This document shows positions 25,843-34,399 of a DNA stretch of 64,000 nt, in pieces; positions within the stretch are counted from its first letter, which is position 1, and every line of letters starts with the position of its first letter. A model generated the notes under the pieces. It did not search any database, was not told the origin of the DNA, and saw only the letters and a program-made list of their open reading frames with translations. The DNA comes from Bradyrhizobium sp. in8p8 (lineage in GTDB: Bacteria > Pseudomonadota > Alphaproteobacteria > Rhizobiales > Xanthobacteraceae): assembly GCF_000426845.1 (NCBI RefSeq), contig NZ_AUGD01000004.1, forward strand, positions 370,014 through 434,013, read 5' to 3'. Both the position numbers and the translations under genes were made by a program.

Positions 25843-26742
25843 TCAGGCCTTATTTTGCGTTGCAGCGAGGAGCCATTGCCTGAAGGCGGCAAGCTTCGGC
25901 GCCTCGCGGCGCCCCTCCGGTGCGACCAGGTAGAACCCGGCATCGGCCGGCAGTGCGATCTTGAAGGGGACAACGAGGCGCCCCTTGGCGATGTCGTCCT
26001 GGACGTAGGACGTCCGTCCCATGGCGACGCCGATGCCGTCGATCGCGGCCTGGATCGTCATGAAGATCATGTCGAAGGTGATGCCGGGCTGTCTTGCGAT
26101 GTCCGAGGGCAGGCCCGCCGCAGTCAGCCACAGCCGCCAATCGTCGCTGTTCGCGTTCGAGGTGTGCAGCAGTGCGTGGTTGCGCAGATCCTCCGGCCGG
26201 CGCAGCGGCTTGTCGCCGCGCAGCAGTGACGGGCTGCACACCGGAAACAGCTCGTCCGCCATCAGCCAGTCGGCGCGCAGGCCCGCCCACTGGCCGCGGC
26301 CATAGCGGATCGCGGCATCGACGTTGTCGCGCTGGAAGTCGACCAGGCTGGTCGAGGTGGTGATGCGCACGTCGATGCCGGGGTGCTGCTCCTGGAAATC
26401 GGCGAGTCGCGGCAGCAGCCATTTTGCCGCGAGCGAGGCCAGCGTCGACACCGTCAGCACCTTGTCGTCGTCCCTGCGCAGCAGGCGATCGGTGGCGAGG
26501 CGCAGGTCGTTGAAGGCGGCGCGGACGCCCGGCAGGTAGTCGCGCGCCTCCGGCGTCAGCGCCAGTGCGCGGTTCTGCCGGACGAACAGGCGAATGCCGA
26601 GCTCCTCTTCCAGGCGCCGGATCTGATGGCTGATCGCGGTCTGGGTCACGTTGAGCTCGCTGGCCGCCAGCGTGAAGCTGAGATGGCGCGCGGCGGCCTC
26701 GAACGCCCGCAATCCGTTCAAAGAGGGCAATCTGGCAGTCAT
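25843..26742 (-). CDS. LysR-family transcriptional regulator (GcvA-like)
   Basis: A 299-residue LysR regulator. The N-terminal winged helix-turn-helix ('LNGLRAFEAAARHLSFTLAASEL' then 'TQTAISHQIRRLEEELG') and the 'LFVRQNRALALTPEA' wing are typical, followed by a periplasmic-binding-protein-like effector domain. The GcvA-like subgroup is suggested by the N-terminal wording. It is convergent with the Rieske/amidohydrolase operon, so local control of that operon is possible but not shown. The DUF1127 gene lies divergently, starting 111 bp away, and could be a target. Confidence 0.92.
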   Translation of the reverse strand: MTARLPSLNGLRAFEAAARHLSFTLAASELNVTQTAISHQIRRLEEELGIRLFVRQNRALALTPEARDYLPGVRAAFNDLRLATDRLLRRDDDKVLTVSTLASLAAKWLLPRLADFQEQHPGIDVRITTSTSLVDFQRDNVDAAIRYGRGQWAGLRADWLMADELFPVCSPSLLRGDKPLRRPEDLRNHALLHTSNANSDDWRLWLTAAGLPSDIARQPGITFDMIFMTIQAAIDGIGVAMGRTSYVQDDIAKGRLVVPFKIALPADAGFYLVAPEGRREAPKLAAFRQWLLAATQNKA

Positions 26743-26852
26743 CCGGCAGCATGATGCATGACGTTATTTCATGCGAAAAGGTGCAAATTGTCGTTTGTCG
26801 CGGTGCAGCAGGAGGCAGATATCGGCGGTCAGGTTAGCTCAAGGAGCTGAGA

Positions 26853-27056
26853 ATGTCTATTCTGACCCAGAATTCGATGACAAATCATCATGCGGCCGGC
26901 CTGCTCCAGCAGATCGGCGAGATCCTCCACGTCTGGCACGAGCGCTATCGCACCCGCCGCGAGCTCACCAACTGGACCGCGCGCGATCTCCACGACGTCG
27001 GGCTGTCCTGGTCCGACATCGCCTACGAGGCCGACAAACCCTTCTGGCGGGCCTGA
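26853..27056 (+). CDS. DUF1127 (YjiS-like) small protein
   Basis: A 67-residue protein with the C-terminal DUF1127 motif 'YRTRRELTNWTARDLHDVGLSWSDIAYEA', preceded by 'aaggagctgag' as ribosome site. In rhizobia, DUF1127 proteins of this size are Arg-rich RNA-metabolism-related proteins; function in this case is unassigned. A GNAT acetyltransferase follows in the same direction 66 bp later. Confidence 0.85.
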   Translation: MSILTQNSMTNHHAAGLLQQIGEILHVWHERYRTRRELTNWTARDLHDVGLSWSDIAYEADKPFWRA

Positions 27057-27122
27057 TAGGCCACCAGGCCGGCGCCGCCTGAGCACAGGGGCGCCGGCGG
27101 TCCCCCTCCGGATGGACGTGTC

Positions 27123-27746
27123 ATGAGCACCCTTCGCCTCGAAGACCTCCAGCAATATTCCGAGACTCTGCGCACCCGGCTCGGCGAGGTGATGAATGTC
27201 CGCTTCGTCGAGCCTCGCGATAGGGACGAGATCCAGCATTATTTCCGCTCGCTCTCGACCCGCTCGCGCTACAACCGCTTCTTCGGTGCGATCAGCGAAC
27301 TGCCGAAGGGCCTGCTGCAGGAGTTCCTCGAGGTCGGCGAGCGCGATCGTTTCACGATCGTTGCGACAATGATGGTCGACGGCTTCGACAATATCGTCGC
27401 TGAAGCGCGCTATGCCTTGAATGTCGGGACCGCGACGCTCGAGTTCGGCCTCTCGGTCGACGACCGCTGGCAAGGCCACGGCATCGCCACCGCGTTGATG
27501 AACAACCTCGAATGCCGCGCTGCAGCACTTCGCGCCGAACACATGTTCGGCGACACGCTGCGTTCCAACGAGGCCATGGTCTCGCTCGCGCGCAAATCGG
27601 GCTTTGGTTTCGTCAACCATCCCGACGACTGGAAGCTCGTGCGCTTCGAGAAGGAGATCAGCGTCTCGCCGGAAGACATTCCGTGCGCGAACTGGCGTCT
27701 CGCTGCTCTTTCCCGTCAGGCCGACAGCCCCTCAGCCTCGGCCTGA
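27123..27746 (+). CDS. GNAT-family N-acetyltransferase
   Basis: A 207-residue acetyltransferase. The N-terminal 'VRFVEPRDRDEIQHYFRSLS...SRYNRFFG' pattern is that of GNAT domains linked to protein-lysine acetylation. The acetyl-CoA pyrophosphate-binding loop appears as 'DDRWQGHGIATALM', and 'NEAMVSLARKSGF' ends the fold. The substrate is unknown. It is followed within 10 bp by a good intrinsic terminator. Confidence 0.87.
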   Translation: MSTLRLEDLQQYSETLRTRLGEVMNVRFVEPRDRDEIQHYFRSLSTRSRYNRFFGAISELPKGLLQEFLEVGERDRFTIVATMMVDGFDNIVAEARYALNVGTATLEFGLSVDDRWQGHGIATALMNNLECRAAALRAEHMFGDTLRSNEAMVSLARKSGFGFVNHPDDWKLVRFEKEISVSPEDIPCANWRLAALSRQADSPSASA

Positions 27747-27755
27747 CATGACTGC

Positions 27756-27791
27756 GGCCCGGCCTGGTCATCCCAGAGCCGGGCCTTTTTT
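27756..27791 (+). terminator. Rho-independent terminator after GNAT gene
   Basis: A perfect 8-bp stem (27756-27763 'ggcccggc' with 27778-27785 'gccgggcc') with a 14-base loop, followed by six T. It lies just after the stop at 27746. Confidence 0.85.
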
Positions 27792-27814
27792 GCCTTCGTG
27801 GTCTCTCTCTCCAG

Positions 27815-27857
27815 CGTCATTCCGGGCTCGATGCTGCGCATTGCCCTGGAATGACGG
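27815..27857. repeat. Short intergenic palindrome, family C (copy 1)
   Basis: An inverted repeat with ends 'cgtcattccgggc' and 'ccctggaatgacgg', between the GNAT terminator and the convergent enoyl-CoA hydratase stop. A longer relative lies at 44993-45066. Confidence 0.65.
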
Positions 27858-27858
27858 G

Positions 27859-28689
27859 CTACTTCCCCGTGAACACCGCCTTGCGCTTCTCGATGAAGGC
27901 CTGAACCGCCTCCTTGTGATCGGCCGTCGTGGTGAGGCGGACCAGCCGTTCGGCTTCGTGGTCGCGCGCCGTTTCGAAATCGAACAGCAGGGCCTCGTCG
28001 AGATTGTCCTTCATGTAGCGCAGGGCCAGGCGCGGGCCTTCGGCCAGCGACTTGGCGAGCGCGAAGGCTTCGGTCTGCAATTTGTCGTCGGGCACGACGC
28101 GGTTGACGAGGCCGATCGCTTCGGCGCGCGCGGCATCGACGCGATCACCCGTGAACATCAGTTCGCGTGCCCGCGCGGTGCCGACGAGGCGGGTGAGCAG
28201 CCAGGCGATGCCGTAATCTCCGGAGAGCGCGATGCGGGCATAGCCGGTCGCAACGAAGGCAGATAGCGCGGCAATGCGGATGTCGCAGGCCATGGCGATG
28301 GCGAGCCCGGCGCCGACCGCGGGCCCGGGCAGGGCGGCGATGGTCGGCTTGCGCACCGACACCAGCGCGCCGGTCAGCAGCCGTTGTCGCTCCTGGAGAT
28401 CGGCGACCCTGTCGTCGAAGGACATGTCGAGCTTTGCCTTGTCGCGATGCGCGCCCATGCCCTTGACGTTGCCGCCGGCGCAGAAGGCCTCGCCCGCGCC
28501 GGTGAGCAGCAGGGCGCCGACAGCGGGATTCTCGCCGCAGGCCCGGATCATCGTGCGCAGCGCGGGCGTCAGCGCATCCGAAAGCGAGTTGCGCGCCTCC
28601 GGCCGGTTCAGCGTGATGATGGCGACGCGGTCGCGGATGACGCAGAGGAGCTCGTGGGTACCGGTGTCGATGGTGGTTTCCGTGGTCAT
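27859..28689 (-). CDS. Enoyl-CoA hydratase/isomerase family protein
   Basis: A 276-residue crotonase-fold protein. The oxyanion-hole segments are 'GAGEAFCAGGNVKGM' and 'ALPGPAVGAGLAIAMACDIRIA'. Members hydrate enoyl-CoA in beta-oxidation or handle related acyl-CoA chemistry. In place of the second canonical catalytic Glu, 'ALSGDYGIAWLL' has Asp/Gly, so the exact reaction is uncertain. 'gaagggagaagcc' precedes the ATG. An SDR gene lies upstream on the same strand, separated by a palindromic element. Confidence 0.87.
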   Translation of the reverse strand: MTTETTIDTGTHELLCVIRDRVAIITLNRPEARNSLSDALTPALRTMIRACGENPAVGALLLTGAGEAFCAGGNVKGMGAHRDKAKLDMSFDDRVADLQERQRLLTGALVSVRKPTIAALPGPAVGAGLAIAMACDIRIAALSAFVATGYARIALSGDYGIAWLLTRLVGTARARELMFTGDRVDAARAEAIGLVNRVVPDDKLQTEAFALAKSLAEGPRLALRYMKDNLDEALLFDFETARDHEAERLVRLTTTADHKEAVQAFIEKRKAVFTGK

Positions 28690-28705
28690 GGCTTCTCCCT
28701 TCCTT

Positions 28706-28826
28706 CGTCATTGCGTGCCAACGGGTCCGCGCGAAGCGCGGCCCGATGACAGGCTCCGCGAAACAATCCAGAATCTTCCGTGGGGACAGTCCGGATTGCC
28801 TCGTCGCTTCGCTCCTCGCAATGACG
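28706..28826. repeat. Intergenic palindromic element, family A (copy 2)
   Basis: An imperfect palindrome starting 'cgtcattgcgtgccaacggg' and ending 'gctcctcgcaatgacg', longer than copy 1 because of an internal segment ('gcgcgaagcgcggcccgatg') also seen in copy 5 at 43255-43370. It fills the gap between the SDR and hydratase genes. Confidence 0.7.
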
Positions 28827-28843
28827 GATGTTGTTGGCTCGGT

Positions 28844-29545
28844 TCAAAACTTCTCCACCCAGGGTCGCAGCTCCAGCTCCCAGCTCCAGGCGCTGCGCGG
28901 CTGCTGCAACACATTCCAGTAGCTCTGCGCGATCGCGTCGGGATCAAGCATCGAATCCGGCTTGTCCGCCGGTTCGCTTCGCGCGGCACTCCTGATGCCG
29001 CCGTCGACGACGAAATGCGCGACATGGATGCCTAGCGGCGACAATTCGCGCGCCATGCTCTGCGCGAGCCCCCGCAGCGCGAACTTGCCCATCGCGAACG
29101 GGGCCGACTGCGCATACCCCTTGACGCTGGCCGAAGCCCCGGTGAACAGGATCGCGCCATGCTTGTTCGGCAGCATGCGCTTGGCTGCCTGCTGAGCAAC
29201 CAGGAAGCCGCCATAGGCGCTGACCGCAATCGCCTGCGCAACGTCGGCCGGAATGAGGTCGACGAGCGGCCCGCGCGTGCGGCCGCTGGCGTTGTAGACG
29301 ACGAGGTCCGGCGTTCCGATCTCGCGCTCGACGAGCCCGAACAGCCGCTCGACCTCCTCGGGATCGGTGGCGTTGCAGGCATAGGCTTTCGCGCCGGTCT
29401 CGGCGCAGAGCGCGCCCAGCTTCTCGATCTTGCGCGCAGCAAGGGCGACGCGAATGTTCTGGGCTGAGAGCAGCCTCGCCAGCGACGCGCTCAGGCCTTC
29501 GCCGACGCCGACGATGAGGGCGATCTTGTATGTTGGGTGTTCCAT
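28844..29545 (-). CDS. SDR-family oxidoreductase with Phe in place of the catalytic Tyr
   Basis: A 233-residue short-chain dehydrogenase/reductase-like protein with a Rossmann start 'IALIVGVGEGLSASLARLL' (variant of GxxxGxG) and 'VVYNASGRTRG' in place of NNAG. The active-site motif reads 'SAPFAMGKFALRG', so YxxxK has become FxxxK. I recall related SDRs with this same change, so it may be a subfamily trait rather than a decay. Start at 29545 is chosen over the frame to 29629 because the N-terminus then begins directly before the Rossmann strand. The neighbours are fatty-acid type genes. Confidence 0.82.
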   Translation of the reverse strand: MEHPTYKIALIVGVGEGLSASLARLLSAQNIRVALAARKIEKLGALCAETGAKAYACNATDPEEVERLFGLVEREIGTPDLVVYNASGRTRGPLVDLIPADVAQAIAVSAYGGFLVAQQAAKRMLPNKHGAILFTGASASVKGYAQSAPFAMGKFALRGLAQSMARELSPLGIHVAHFVVDGGIRSAARSEPADKPDSMLDPDAIAQSYWNVLQQPRSAWSWELELRPWVEKF

Positions 29546-29778
29546 GGCGCGATCTCTCGGAAAGGGGAGCCGTTGATCTAGGCATGGTCGGTGCGGACAA
29601 CCAGCCGAAGCGTTGGGCCGCGCGATCACAGTTCCGCAGAGCGAATTGCTCCTCCGCGGCGATCATGCCGCCCTGACAATTTGCGGCTTTATCGCTATCC
29701 GCGCCTGGAGCATGATCGACATCATCGAGCGCGGCAAGCCCTAAGAATTGCCGTCGGACGGAAACGAAGAGGACGATC

Positions 29779-31563
29779 ATGCACAAGCCGGTCACAGCGC
29801 AGCCACAAGATATCGCGGCCGCACCATCCGGCCTGCTGGCGCCCGATACGTCAGGCATGAATTTCTACCGTGCCGATCCGGCGCTGACGGACCTGCTCCG
29901 CATCCATCTACCGGACCATCTGTTCCGCCACATCGAGCCGCATCTCGATCGTCTCGGCGAGCTCGCCGGCGGCCGGCTCGACGAATGCGCGCGGCTTGCC
30001 GACCGGCACACGCCCATTCTGCACCAGCGCGACAAGTTCGGCCGCGACGTGCAGTGGATCGAATACCATCCGGCCTATCGTGAGCTGGAGAACGCCGCGT
30101 TCGGCGAATTCGGCATCCACGCGCTCTCGATCCGCAAGGGCATCATGGGCTGGCCGGACAAATATCCCGTGGTGGCCAAGCACGCCTTCACCTTCCTGTT
30201 CAACCAGACCGAATTCGGCATGGGCTGCCCGATCAACGTCACGGATGGCTGCGCAAAGCTGCTGGCGAACTTCGGCAGCGACGCGCTGAAAGCGAAGTAT
30301 CTGGATGGTCTGACCTCGACCGACATGAGCAAGCTGACTCAGGGCGGCCAGTTCATGACCGAGAAGGAGGGCGGCTCCGACGTCGGCACGCTGACCACGC
30401 GCGCGGTGCAGGAGGGTGACCATTGGCGCCTCTATGGCGAAAAATGGTTCTGCTCGAACGCCGATGCCAAGGTGGTGATGCTGCTCGCGCGCCCCGAAGG
30501 GGCGGGCCCCGGCACGCGCGGCGTCGGCCTGTTCCTGATGCCGCGCTTCCTCGACGACGGCACGCAGAACCACTACCGGATCGTGCGCCTCAAGGACAAG
30601 CTCGGCACGCGCTCGATGGCATCTGGTGAGATCAAGCTCGAAGGCGCCATCGCCCATGCCGTCGGCAAGCTCGACCGCGGCTTCGTGCAGATGGCGGAGA
30701 TGGTGAACTCGTCCCGCCTCTCCAACGGCGTCAAATCCGCCGCGCTGATGCGCCGCGCCTATCATGACGCGATGACCGTGGCGAAGAACCGCGTGGTGTT
30801 CGGTCAACGCATCATCGATCTGCCCCTCGGGCGACGACAGATGCTGAAGATCATGCTGCCGGTCGAGCAGGCGCTGTCGATGAGCTTCTTGACGGCGGAT
30901 GCGCTCGATCGCGCCGAAGCGGGCAGTCAGGATGCGGCGGCGCTCCTGCGCATCCTCACCCCGACGCTGAAATTCCGCGCCACGCGCGATGCGCGAAAGG
31001 TCTGCGGCGATGCGCTCGAGATGCGCGGCGGCATCGGCTATATCGAGGAGTTCGCCACCGCCCGCCTGCTGCGCGATGCCCATCTTGGGTCGGTCTGGGA
31101 AGGCACCGGCAACATCGTCGCGATCGACGCGCTCCGTCGCGCGGTCGGCCGTCATGGAGCGGAATCTGCGCTATCAGCTGATCTTCATGCCCGGCTCGAT
31201 GACAGTCCGTCCGTGCCGCAGGCCTGGCGCGACAGGCTGCGCGGCCTGGTCGATCGTGCCGTGGGTTTTGCGCGCGAGGTCGCCGGAAAGGCCGAGAACG
31301 AGGCGGATGCGCGTCGCGCCACGAGCGTCCTCTATCACGTCGCCAGCGCCGTGGCATTCGCCTGGGAGGCGCATCGCATCCACGCCATGCGCGGCGACGC
31401 GCGCCGCTTGCTGCTGTCACGCCTCGTGATCGATCATCGCGTGCTGCCGAGCGATCCGTTCCGGCTGGCGGAAAATACCGCGCAAGCGCAGATTGCCGCG
31501 CTGCTGCTTGGCGACAGCGCGGCCGGCATGAGCGAGGTTGGCGAACTGGTTCTGGCGGCGTAG
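29779..31563 (+). CDS. AidB-like acyl-CoA dehydrogenase family protein
   Basis: A 594-residue flavoprotein of the acyl-CoA dehydrogenase superfamily. 'GQFMTEKEGGSDVGTLTT' is the FAD/substrate signature with the family-typical 'QxMTExxGGSD'. 'ALEMRGGIGYIEEFATARLLRDAHLGSVWEGTGNI' resembles AidB and its relatives, as does the long N-terminal domain and C-terminal extension. AidB-like proteins bind DNA or oxidise acyl-CoA; the substrate here is unknown. 'gaagaggacg' precedes the ATG. It starts divergently 233 bp from the SDR gene and is followed 45 bp later by an alcohol dehydrogenase, probably in one operon. Confidence 0.88.
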   Translation: MHKPVTAQPQDIAAAPSGLLAPDTSGMNFYRADPALTDLLRIHLPDHLFRHIEPHLDRLGELAGGRLDECARLADRHTPILHQRDKFGRDVQWIEYHPAYRELENAAFGEFGIHALSIRKGIMGWPDKYPVVAKHAFTFLFNQTEFGMGCPINVTDGCAKLLANFGSDALKAKYLDGLTSTDMSKLTQGGQFMTEKEGGSDVGTLTTRAVQEGDHWRLYGEKWFCSNADAKVVMLLARPEGAGPGTRGVGLFLMPRFLDDGTQNHYRIVRLKDKLGTRSMASGEIKLEGAIAHAVGKLDRGFVQMAEMVNSSRLSNGVKSAALMRRAYHDAMTVAKNRVVFGQRIIDLPLGRRQMLKIMLPVEQALSMSFLTADALDRAEAGSQDAAALLRILTPTLKFRATRDARKVCGDALEMRGGIGYIEEFATARLLRDAHLGSVWEGTGNIVAIDALRRAVGRHGAESALSADLHARLDDSPSVPQAWRDRLRGLVDRAVGFAREVAGKAENEADARRATSVLYHVASAVAFAWEAHRIHAMRGDARRLLLSRLVIDHRVLPSDPFRLAENTAQAQIAALLLGDSAAGMSEVGELVLAA

Positions 31564-31608
31564 GCTGCGCTCCACGTCAAACCATAAAAGCGCGATAGGG
31601 AGTGCTCG

Positions 31609-32697
31609 ATGAAGGCCGCCGTCCTCTACGAAGTCAACCAGCCGCTCGTCATCGAGGACATCAGCCTGCCGAAGCCCGGCCCGCGCGAGGTGTTGATCCG
31701 CACCGCGGTCGCCGGGCTCTGTCACTCCGACCTGCATTTCATGGAAGGGCTGTATCCGCACCCGCTGCCTGCGGTGCTCGGTCATGAGTCGGCTGGCGTT
31801 GTCGAGCAGGTCGGCTCGGATGTGACTTACGTGAAGCCGGGCGATCACGTCGTCACTTGCCTCTCCGTGTTCTGCGGCACCTGCGACAATTGTACAACGG
31901 GCCGCACCGTGCTCTGCACCGACACCACGGTGAAGATGCTGCCGGGCGCCTCCAACCGGATGCAGTGGTCGAAGCCCGAGAAGCTGCACCAGTTCCTCAA
32001 TCTCTCGTCCTTCGCCGAGCAGATGCTCGTGCACGAGAACGCCATCGTCAAGATTCGCAAGGAGATGCCGCTCGATCTCGCCGCGTTGATCGGCTGCGGC
32101 GTCATCACCGGGTACGGCGCGGTGGTGAACACGGCGAAGGTGACGGCCGGCGAGACCGTGGCGGTGATCGGCTGCGGCGGCGTCGGCATGGCCGCGATCA
32201 ACGGCGCGCAGATCGCCGGCGCCGGCCGCATCATCGCCATCGACACCAATCCGGCCAAGCTGCAGCTCGCGACCAAGCTGGGCGCCACCGACATCATCAA
32301 TCCGGCCGACGGTGACGTCGTGAAGCAGGTGCGCGATCTCACCAATGGCGGCGTGCATCATTCCTTCGAGGTGCTCGGCCGCAAGGAGACCGCCGAGCAG
32401 GCTTTCGCGATGCTCGCTTCCGGCGGCACCGCCACCATCGTCGGCATGATCCCGTTCGGTCAGAAGATCGAGCTGCACGGCTTCGACTTCCTGCGCGAGC
32501 GCAGGATCCAGGGCTCCTCGATGGGCTCCAATCATTTCCGCGTCGACATGCCGCGCCTGGTCGATTTCTACCTGCGCGGACGACTGCACCTGGAAGACTG
32601 GATCTCGGCGAAATTGAAGCTGTCCGAGATCAACGAGGGCTTTGCCAACATGAAAGCCGGCAAGACGCTGCGCAGCGTGATCGTGTTCGACAACTGA
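31609..32697 (+). CDS. Zinc-dependent alcohol dehydrogenase (MDR superfamily)
   Basis: A 362-residue medium-chain dehydrogenase. Catalytic zinc ligands are in 'LCHSDLHF' and 'LGHESAG'; the structural zinc site has four Cys ('CGTCDNCTTGRTVLC'); the NAD-binding motif is 'VIGCGGVGMAAINGA'. It oxidises an alcohol or reduces an aldehyde with NAD(H); the class-III-like architecture suggests a broad or glutathione-linked substrate, not determined. An 'agggag' site precedes the ATG. Likely co-transcribed with the AidB-like gene. Confidence 0.92.
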   Translation: MKAAVLYEVNQPLVIEDISLPKPGPREVLIRTAVAGLCHSDLHFMEGLYPHPLPAVLGHESAGVVEQVGSDVTYVKPGDHVVTCLSVFCGTCDNCTTGRTVLCTDTTVKMLPGASNRMQWSKPEKLHQFLNLSSFAEQMLVHENAIVKIRKEMPLDLAALIGCGVITGYGAVVNTAKVTAGETVAVIGCGGVGMAAINGAQIAGAGRIIAIDTNPAKLQLATKLGATDIINPADGDVVKQVRDLTNGGVHHSFEVLGRKETAEQAFAMLASGGTATIVGMIPFGQKIELHGFDFLRERRIQGSSMGSNHFRVDMPRLVDFYLRGRLHLEDWISAKLKLSEINEGFANMKAGKTLRSVIVFDN

Positions 32698-32735
32698 GGC
32701 ATGATCGCCGTCATCGCCCGCGAAGGCGGCGATTC

Positions 32736-32822
32736 GCATTGCGAGGAGCGCGCAGCGACGAAGCAATCCAGGCTCATTCTGCGGATGTATTTCTGGGTTG
32801 CTTCGCTGCGCTCGCAATGGCG
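32736..32822. repeat. Intergenic palindromic element, family A (copy 3)
   Basis: An imperfect palindrome ('cattgcgaggagcgcgcagc' to 'cttcgctgcgctcgcaatgg') in the gap between the convergent alcohol dehydrogenase and amidase genes, only 7 bp from the amidase stop. It may serve as terminator for both. Confidence 0.7.
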
Positions 32823-32829
32823 AAGACCG

Positions 32830-34302
32830 CTAATCATCGAACATCCTCGGCGGCTTGAACCCGCCGAATTCGCGCTCGATCAGCTCTGCGAGCTTCAGTG
32901 GCGTACGGTCCTCCAGCCAGGGGCCGACGATCTGAACGCCGACCGGCAGGCCGTCGGGCGCAAAGCCGGTCGGGATCGCGGTCGAGGGTAGACCGGGCAG
33001 GGTCGCGATGCCCGGCCAGGCGAGCTGGTCGGTGTAGACATGCGCCGTGCCGTCGATGCTGATGCGGCGCTGCTCCTGGTCCGGCGCATGGTCGTGCGGA
33101 AAGGCCGGCGTCGGCATCACCGGGCAGATCACCGCATCAAAGCTCTTGAACAGCTCGCGCCATTGCGCGCGCAACCGCGTGCGCCCGCCGTTTGCGGCCT
33201 GCCAGTCGCGATGGCTGAGCGCGATGCCGCGCAACCGCTCGGCGGCGAGACTGTTGTCGCTCTCCGGCAGCGCGGCTGCGGCCGCCCTGGCGCCGGCATA
33301 GATGTCGGGTGCGAAGGTCGCGCCCAGGAACGACATCAGCATGCGCATATAGAGCCGAGACGACGCGGCAAAATCCGGCAGCAGCGGGCTGCTGCGCCCG
33401 ATCTTCACGCCTGCCTTGGCGAGCTTGTCTGCGAGCGCGTTGATGCTGCCGCGTACCACGGCGTCGGTCGGCATCACCGGATCGGTGTCGATCACCAGAA
33501 CGCGGAAATCCCTGAATGCGGTGTGCCTGGCTGGCGGCAGTTCGAGACGGTAGGCGATGCCGGCATCGAGCGGATCGGGTCCCGCCATCACGTCGAGCAC
33601 GAGCGAGAGATCGACCGCGCTGCGCGCCATCGGGCCGATCACGGAGAGGTCGCGCTCGAACGGCAGAGGCGGCAGTGGCGGCGGCGTGTGGCCGCGCATC
33701 GCAACGAGGTTGAAGGTCGGCTTGTGGGCGTAGATGCCGCAATGAAAGGCCGGGACGCGCAGCGAGCCGCCAATGTCCGAGCCGATCGACAGCGGACCGT
33801 AGCCTGCGGCGAGGGCTGCCGACGAGCCGCCGGAGGAGCCGCCCGGCGTACGACCGAGATCGTAGGGGTTGTTGGTGGTGCCGTAGATGTCGTTGTAGCT
33901 CTGCCAGTCGCCGAGCCCGAGCGGCACGTTGGTCTTGCCGATCACGATCGAGCCGGCGTCCTTCACCCGCGTGACCGGCAGCGCGTCCTCCTTGGCGATG
34001 AAGTCCTTTTGCGCGGGAATGCCCCAGGTCGTCGGCAGGCCGGCGACGTTGTAGGATTCCTTCACCGTCATGGGCAGGCCGAGCAGCGGCTTGCGCTCGC
34101 CGCGCGCCAGCGCCGCGTCCGCCGCGCGTGCTGCCTCAAGCGCGCGATCGAAATCGCGCACGCAGATCGCGTTGATCCTGCCGTCGTGCCGTTCGATGCG
34201 CTCGATCGCATCCCGTGTGAGCTCGACCGCCGAGACCTTCTTTGCGGTCAGTGCAGCAGACAGCTCGACCGCGCTCTTGAAACTCCATTCCGATTTGGCC
34301 AC
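32830..34302 (-). CDS. Amidase-signature family hydrolase
   Basis: A 490-residue amidase with intact Ser-cisSer-Lys triad: Lys81 ('LPMTVKESYN'), Ser156 ('TPGGSSGGS') and nucleophile Ser180 ('GSDIGGSLRVP'). It starts at a GTG with an 'aaagggaga' site. It stands alone with no AtzG-like or GatB/C partner nearby, and its sequence differs considerably from the operon amidase at 14259. Substrate unknown. Convergent with the alcohol dehydrogenase. Confidence 0.9.
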   Translation of the reverse strand: MAKSEWSFKSAVELSAALTAKKVSAVELTRDAIERIERHDGRINAICVRDFDRALEAARAADAALARGERKPLLGLPMTVKESYNVAGLPTTWGIPAQKDFIAKEDALPVTRVKDAGSIVIGKTNVPLGLGDWQSYNDIYGTTNNPYDLGRTPGGSSGGSSAALAAGYGPLSIGSDIGGSLRVPAFHCGIYAHKPTFNLVAMRGHTPPPLPPLPFERDLSVIGPMARSAVDLSLVLDVMAGPDPLDAGIAYRLELPPARHTAFRDFRVLVIDTDPVMPTDAVVRGSINALADKLAKAGVKIGRSSPLLPDFAASSRLYMRMLMSFLGATFAPDIYAGARAAAAALPESDNSLAAERLRGIALSHRDWQAANGGRTRLRAQWRELFKSFDAVICPVMPTPAFPHDHAPDQEQRRISIDGTAHVYTDQLAWPGIATLPGLPSTAIPTGFAPDGLPVGVQIVGPWLEDRTPLKLAELIEREFGGFKPPRMFDD

Positions 34303-34399
34303 GCCGCATCTCCCTTTCTTTGTCGAAGGATGATGCGCAGTCTGGCCGAATGCCGCAACCGACGTTTGATCGCGCTTGCCATGCGACGGACTGCAGAAG

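Noticed and set aside
29908..31155. Minus-strand frame of 415 codons opposite the AidB-like gene
   Set aside because: Antisense shadow, His/Arg-rich, no domain.
31417..32817. Minus-strand frame of 466 codons opposite the alcohol dehydrogenase
   Set aside because: Antisense to a complete zinc-enzyme gene; no supporting features.
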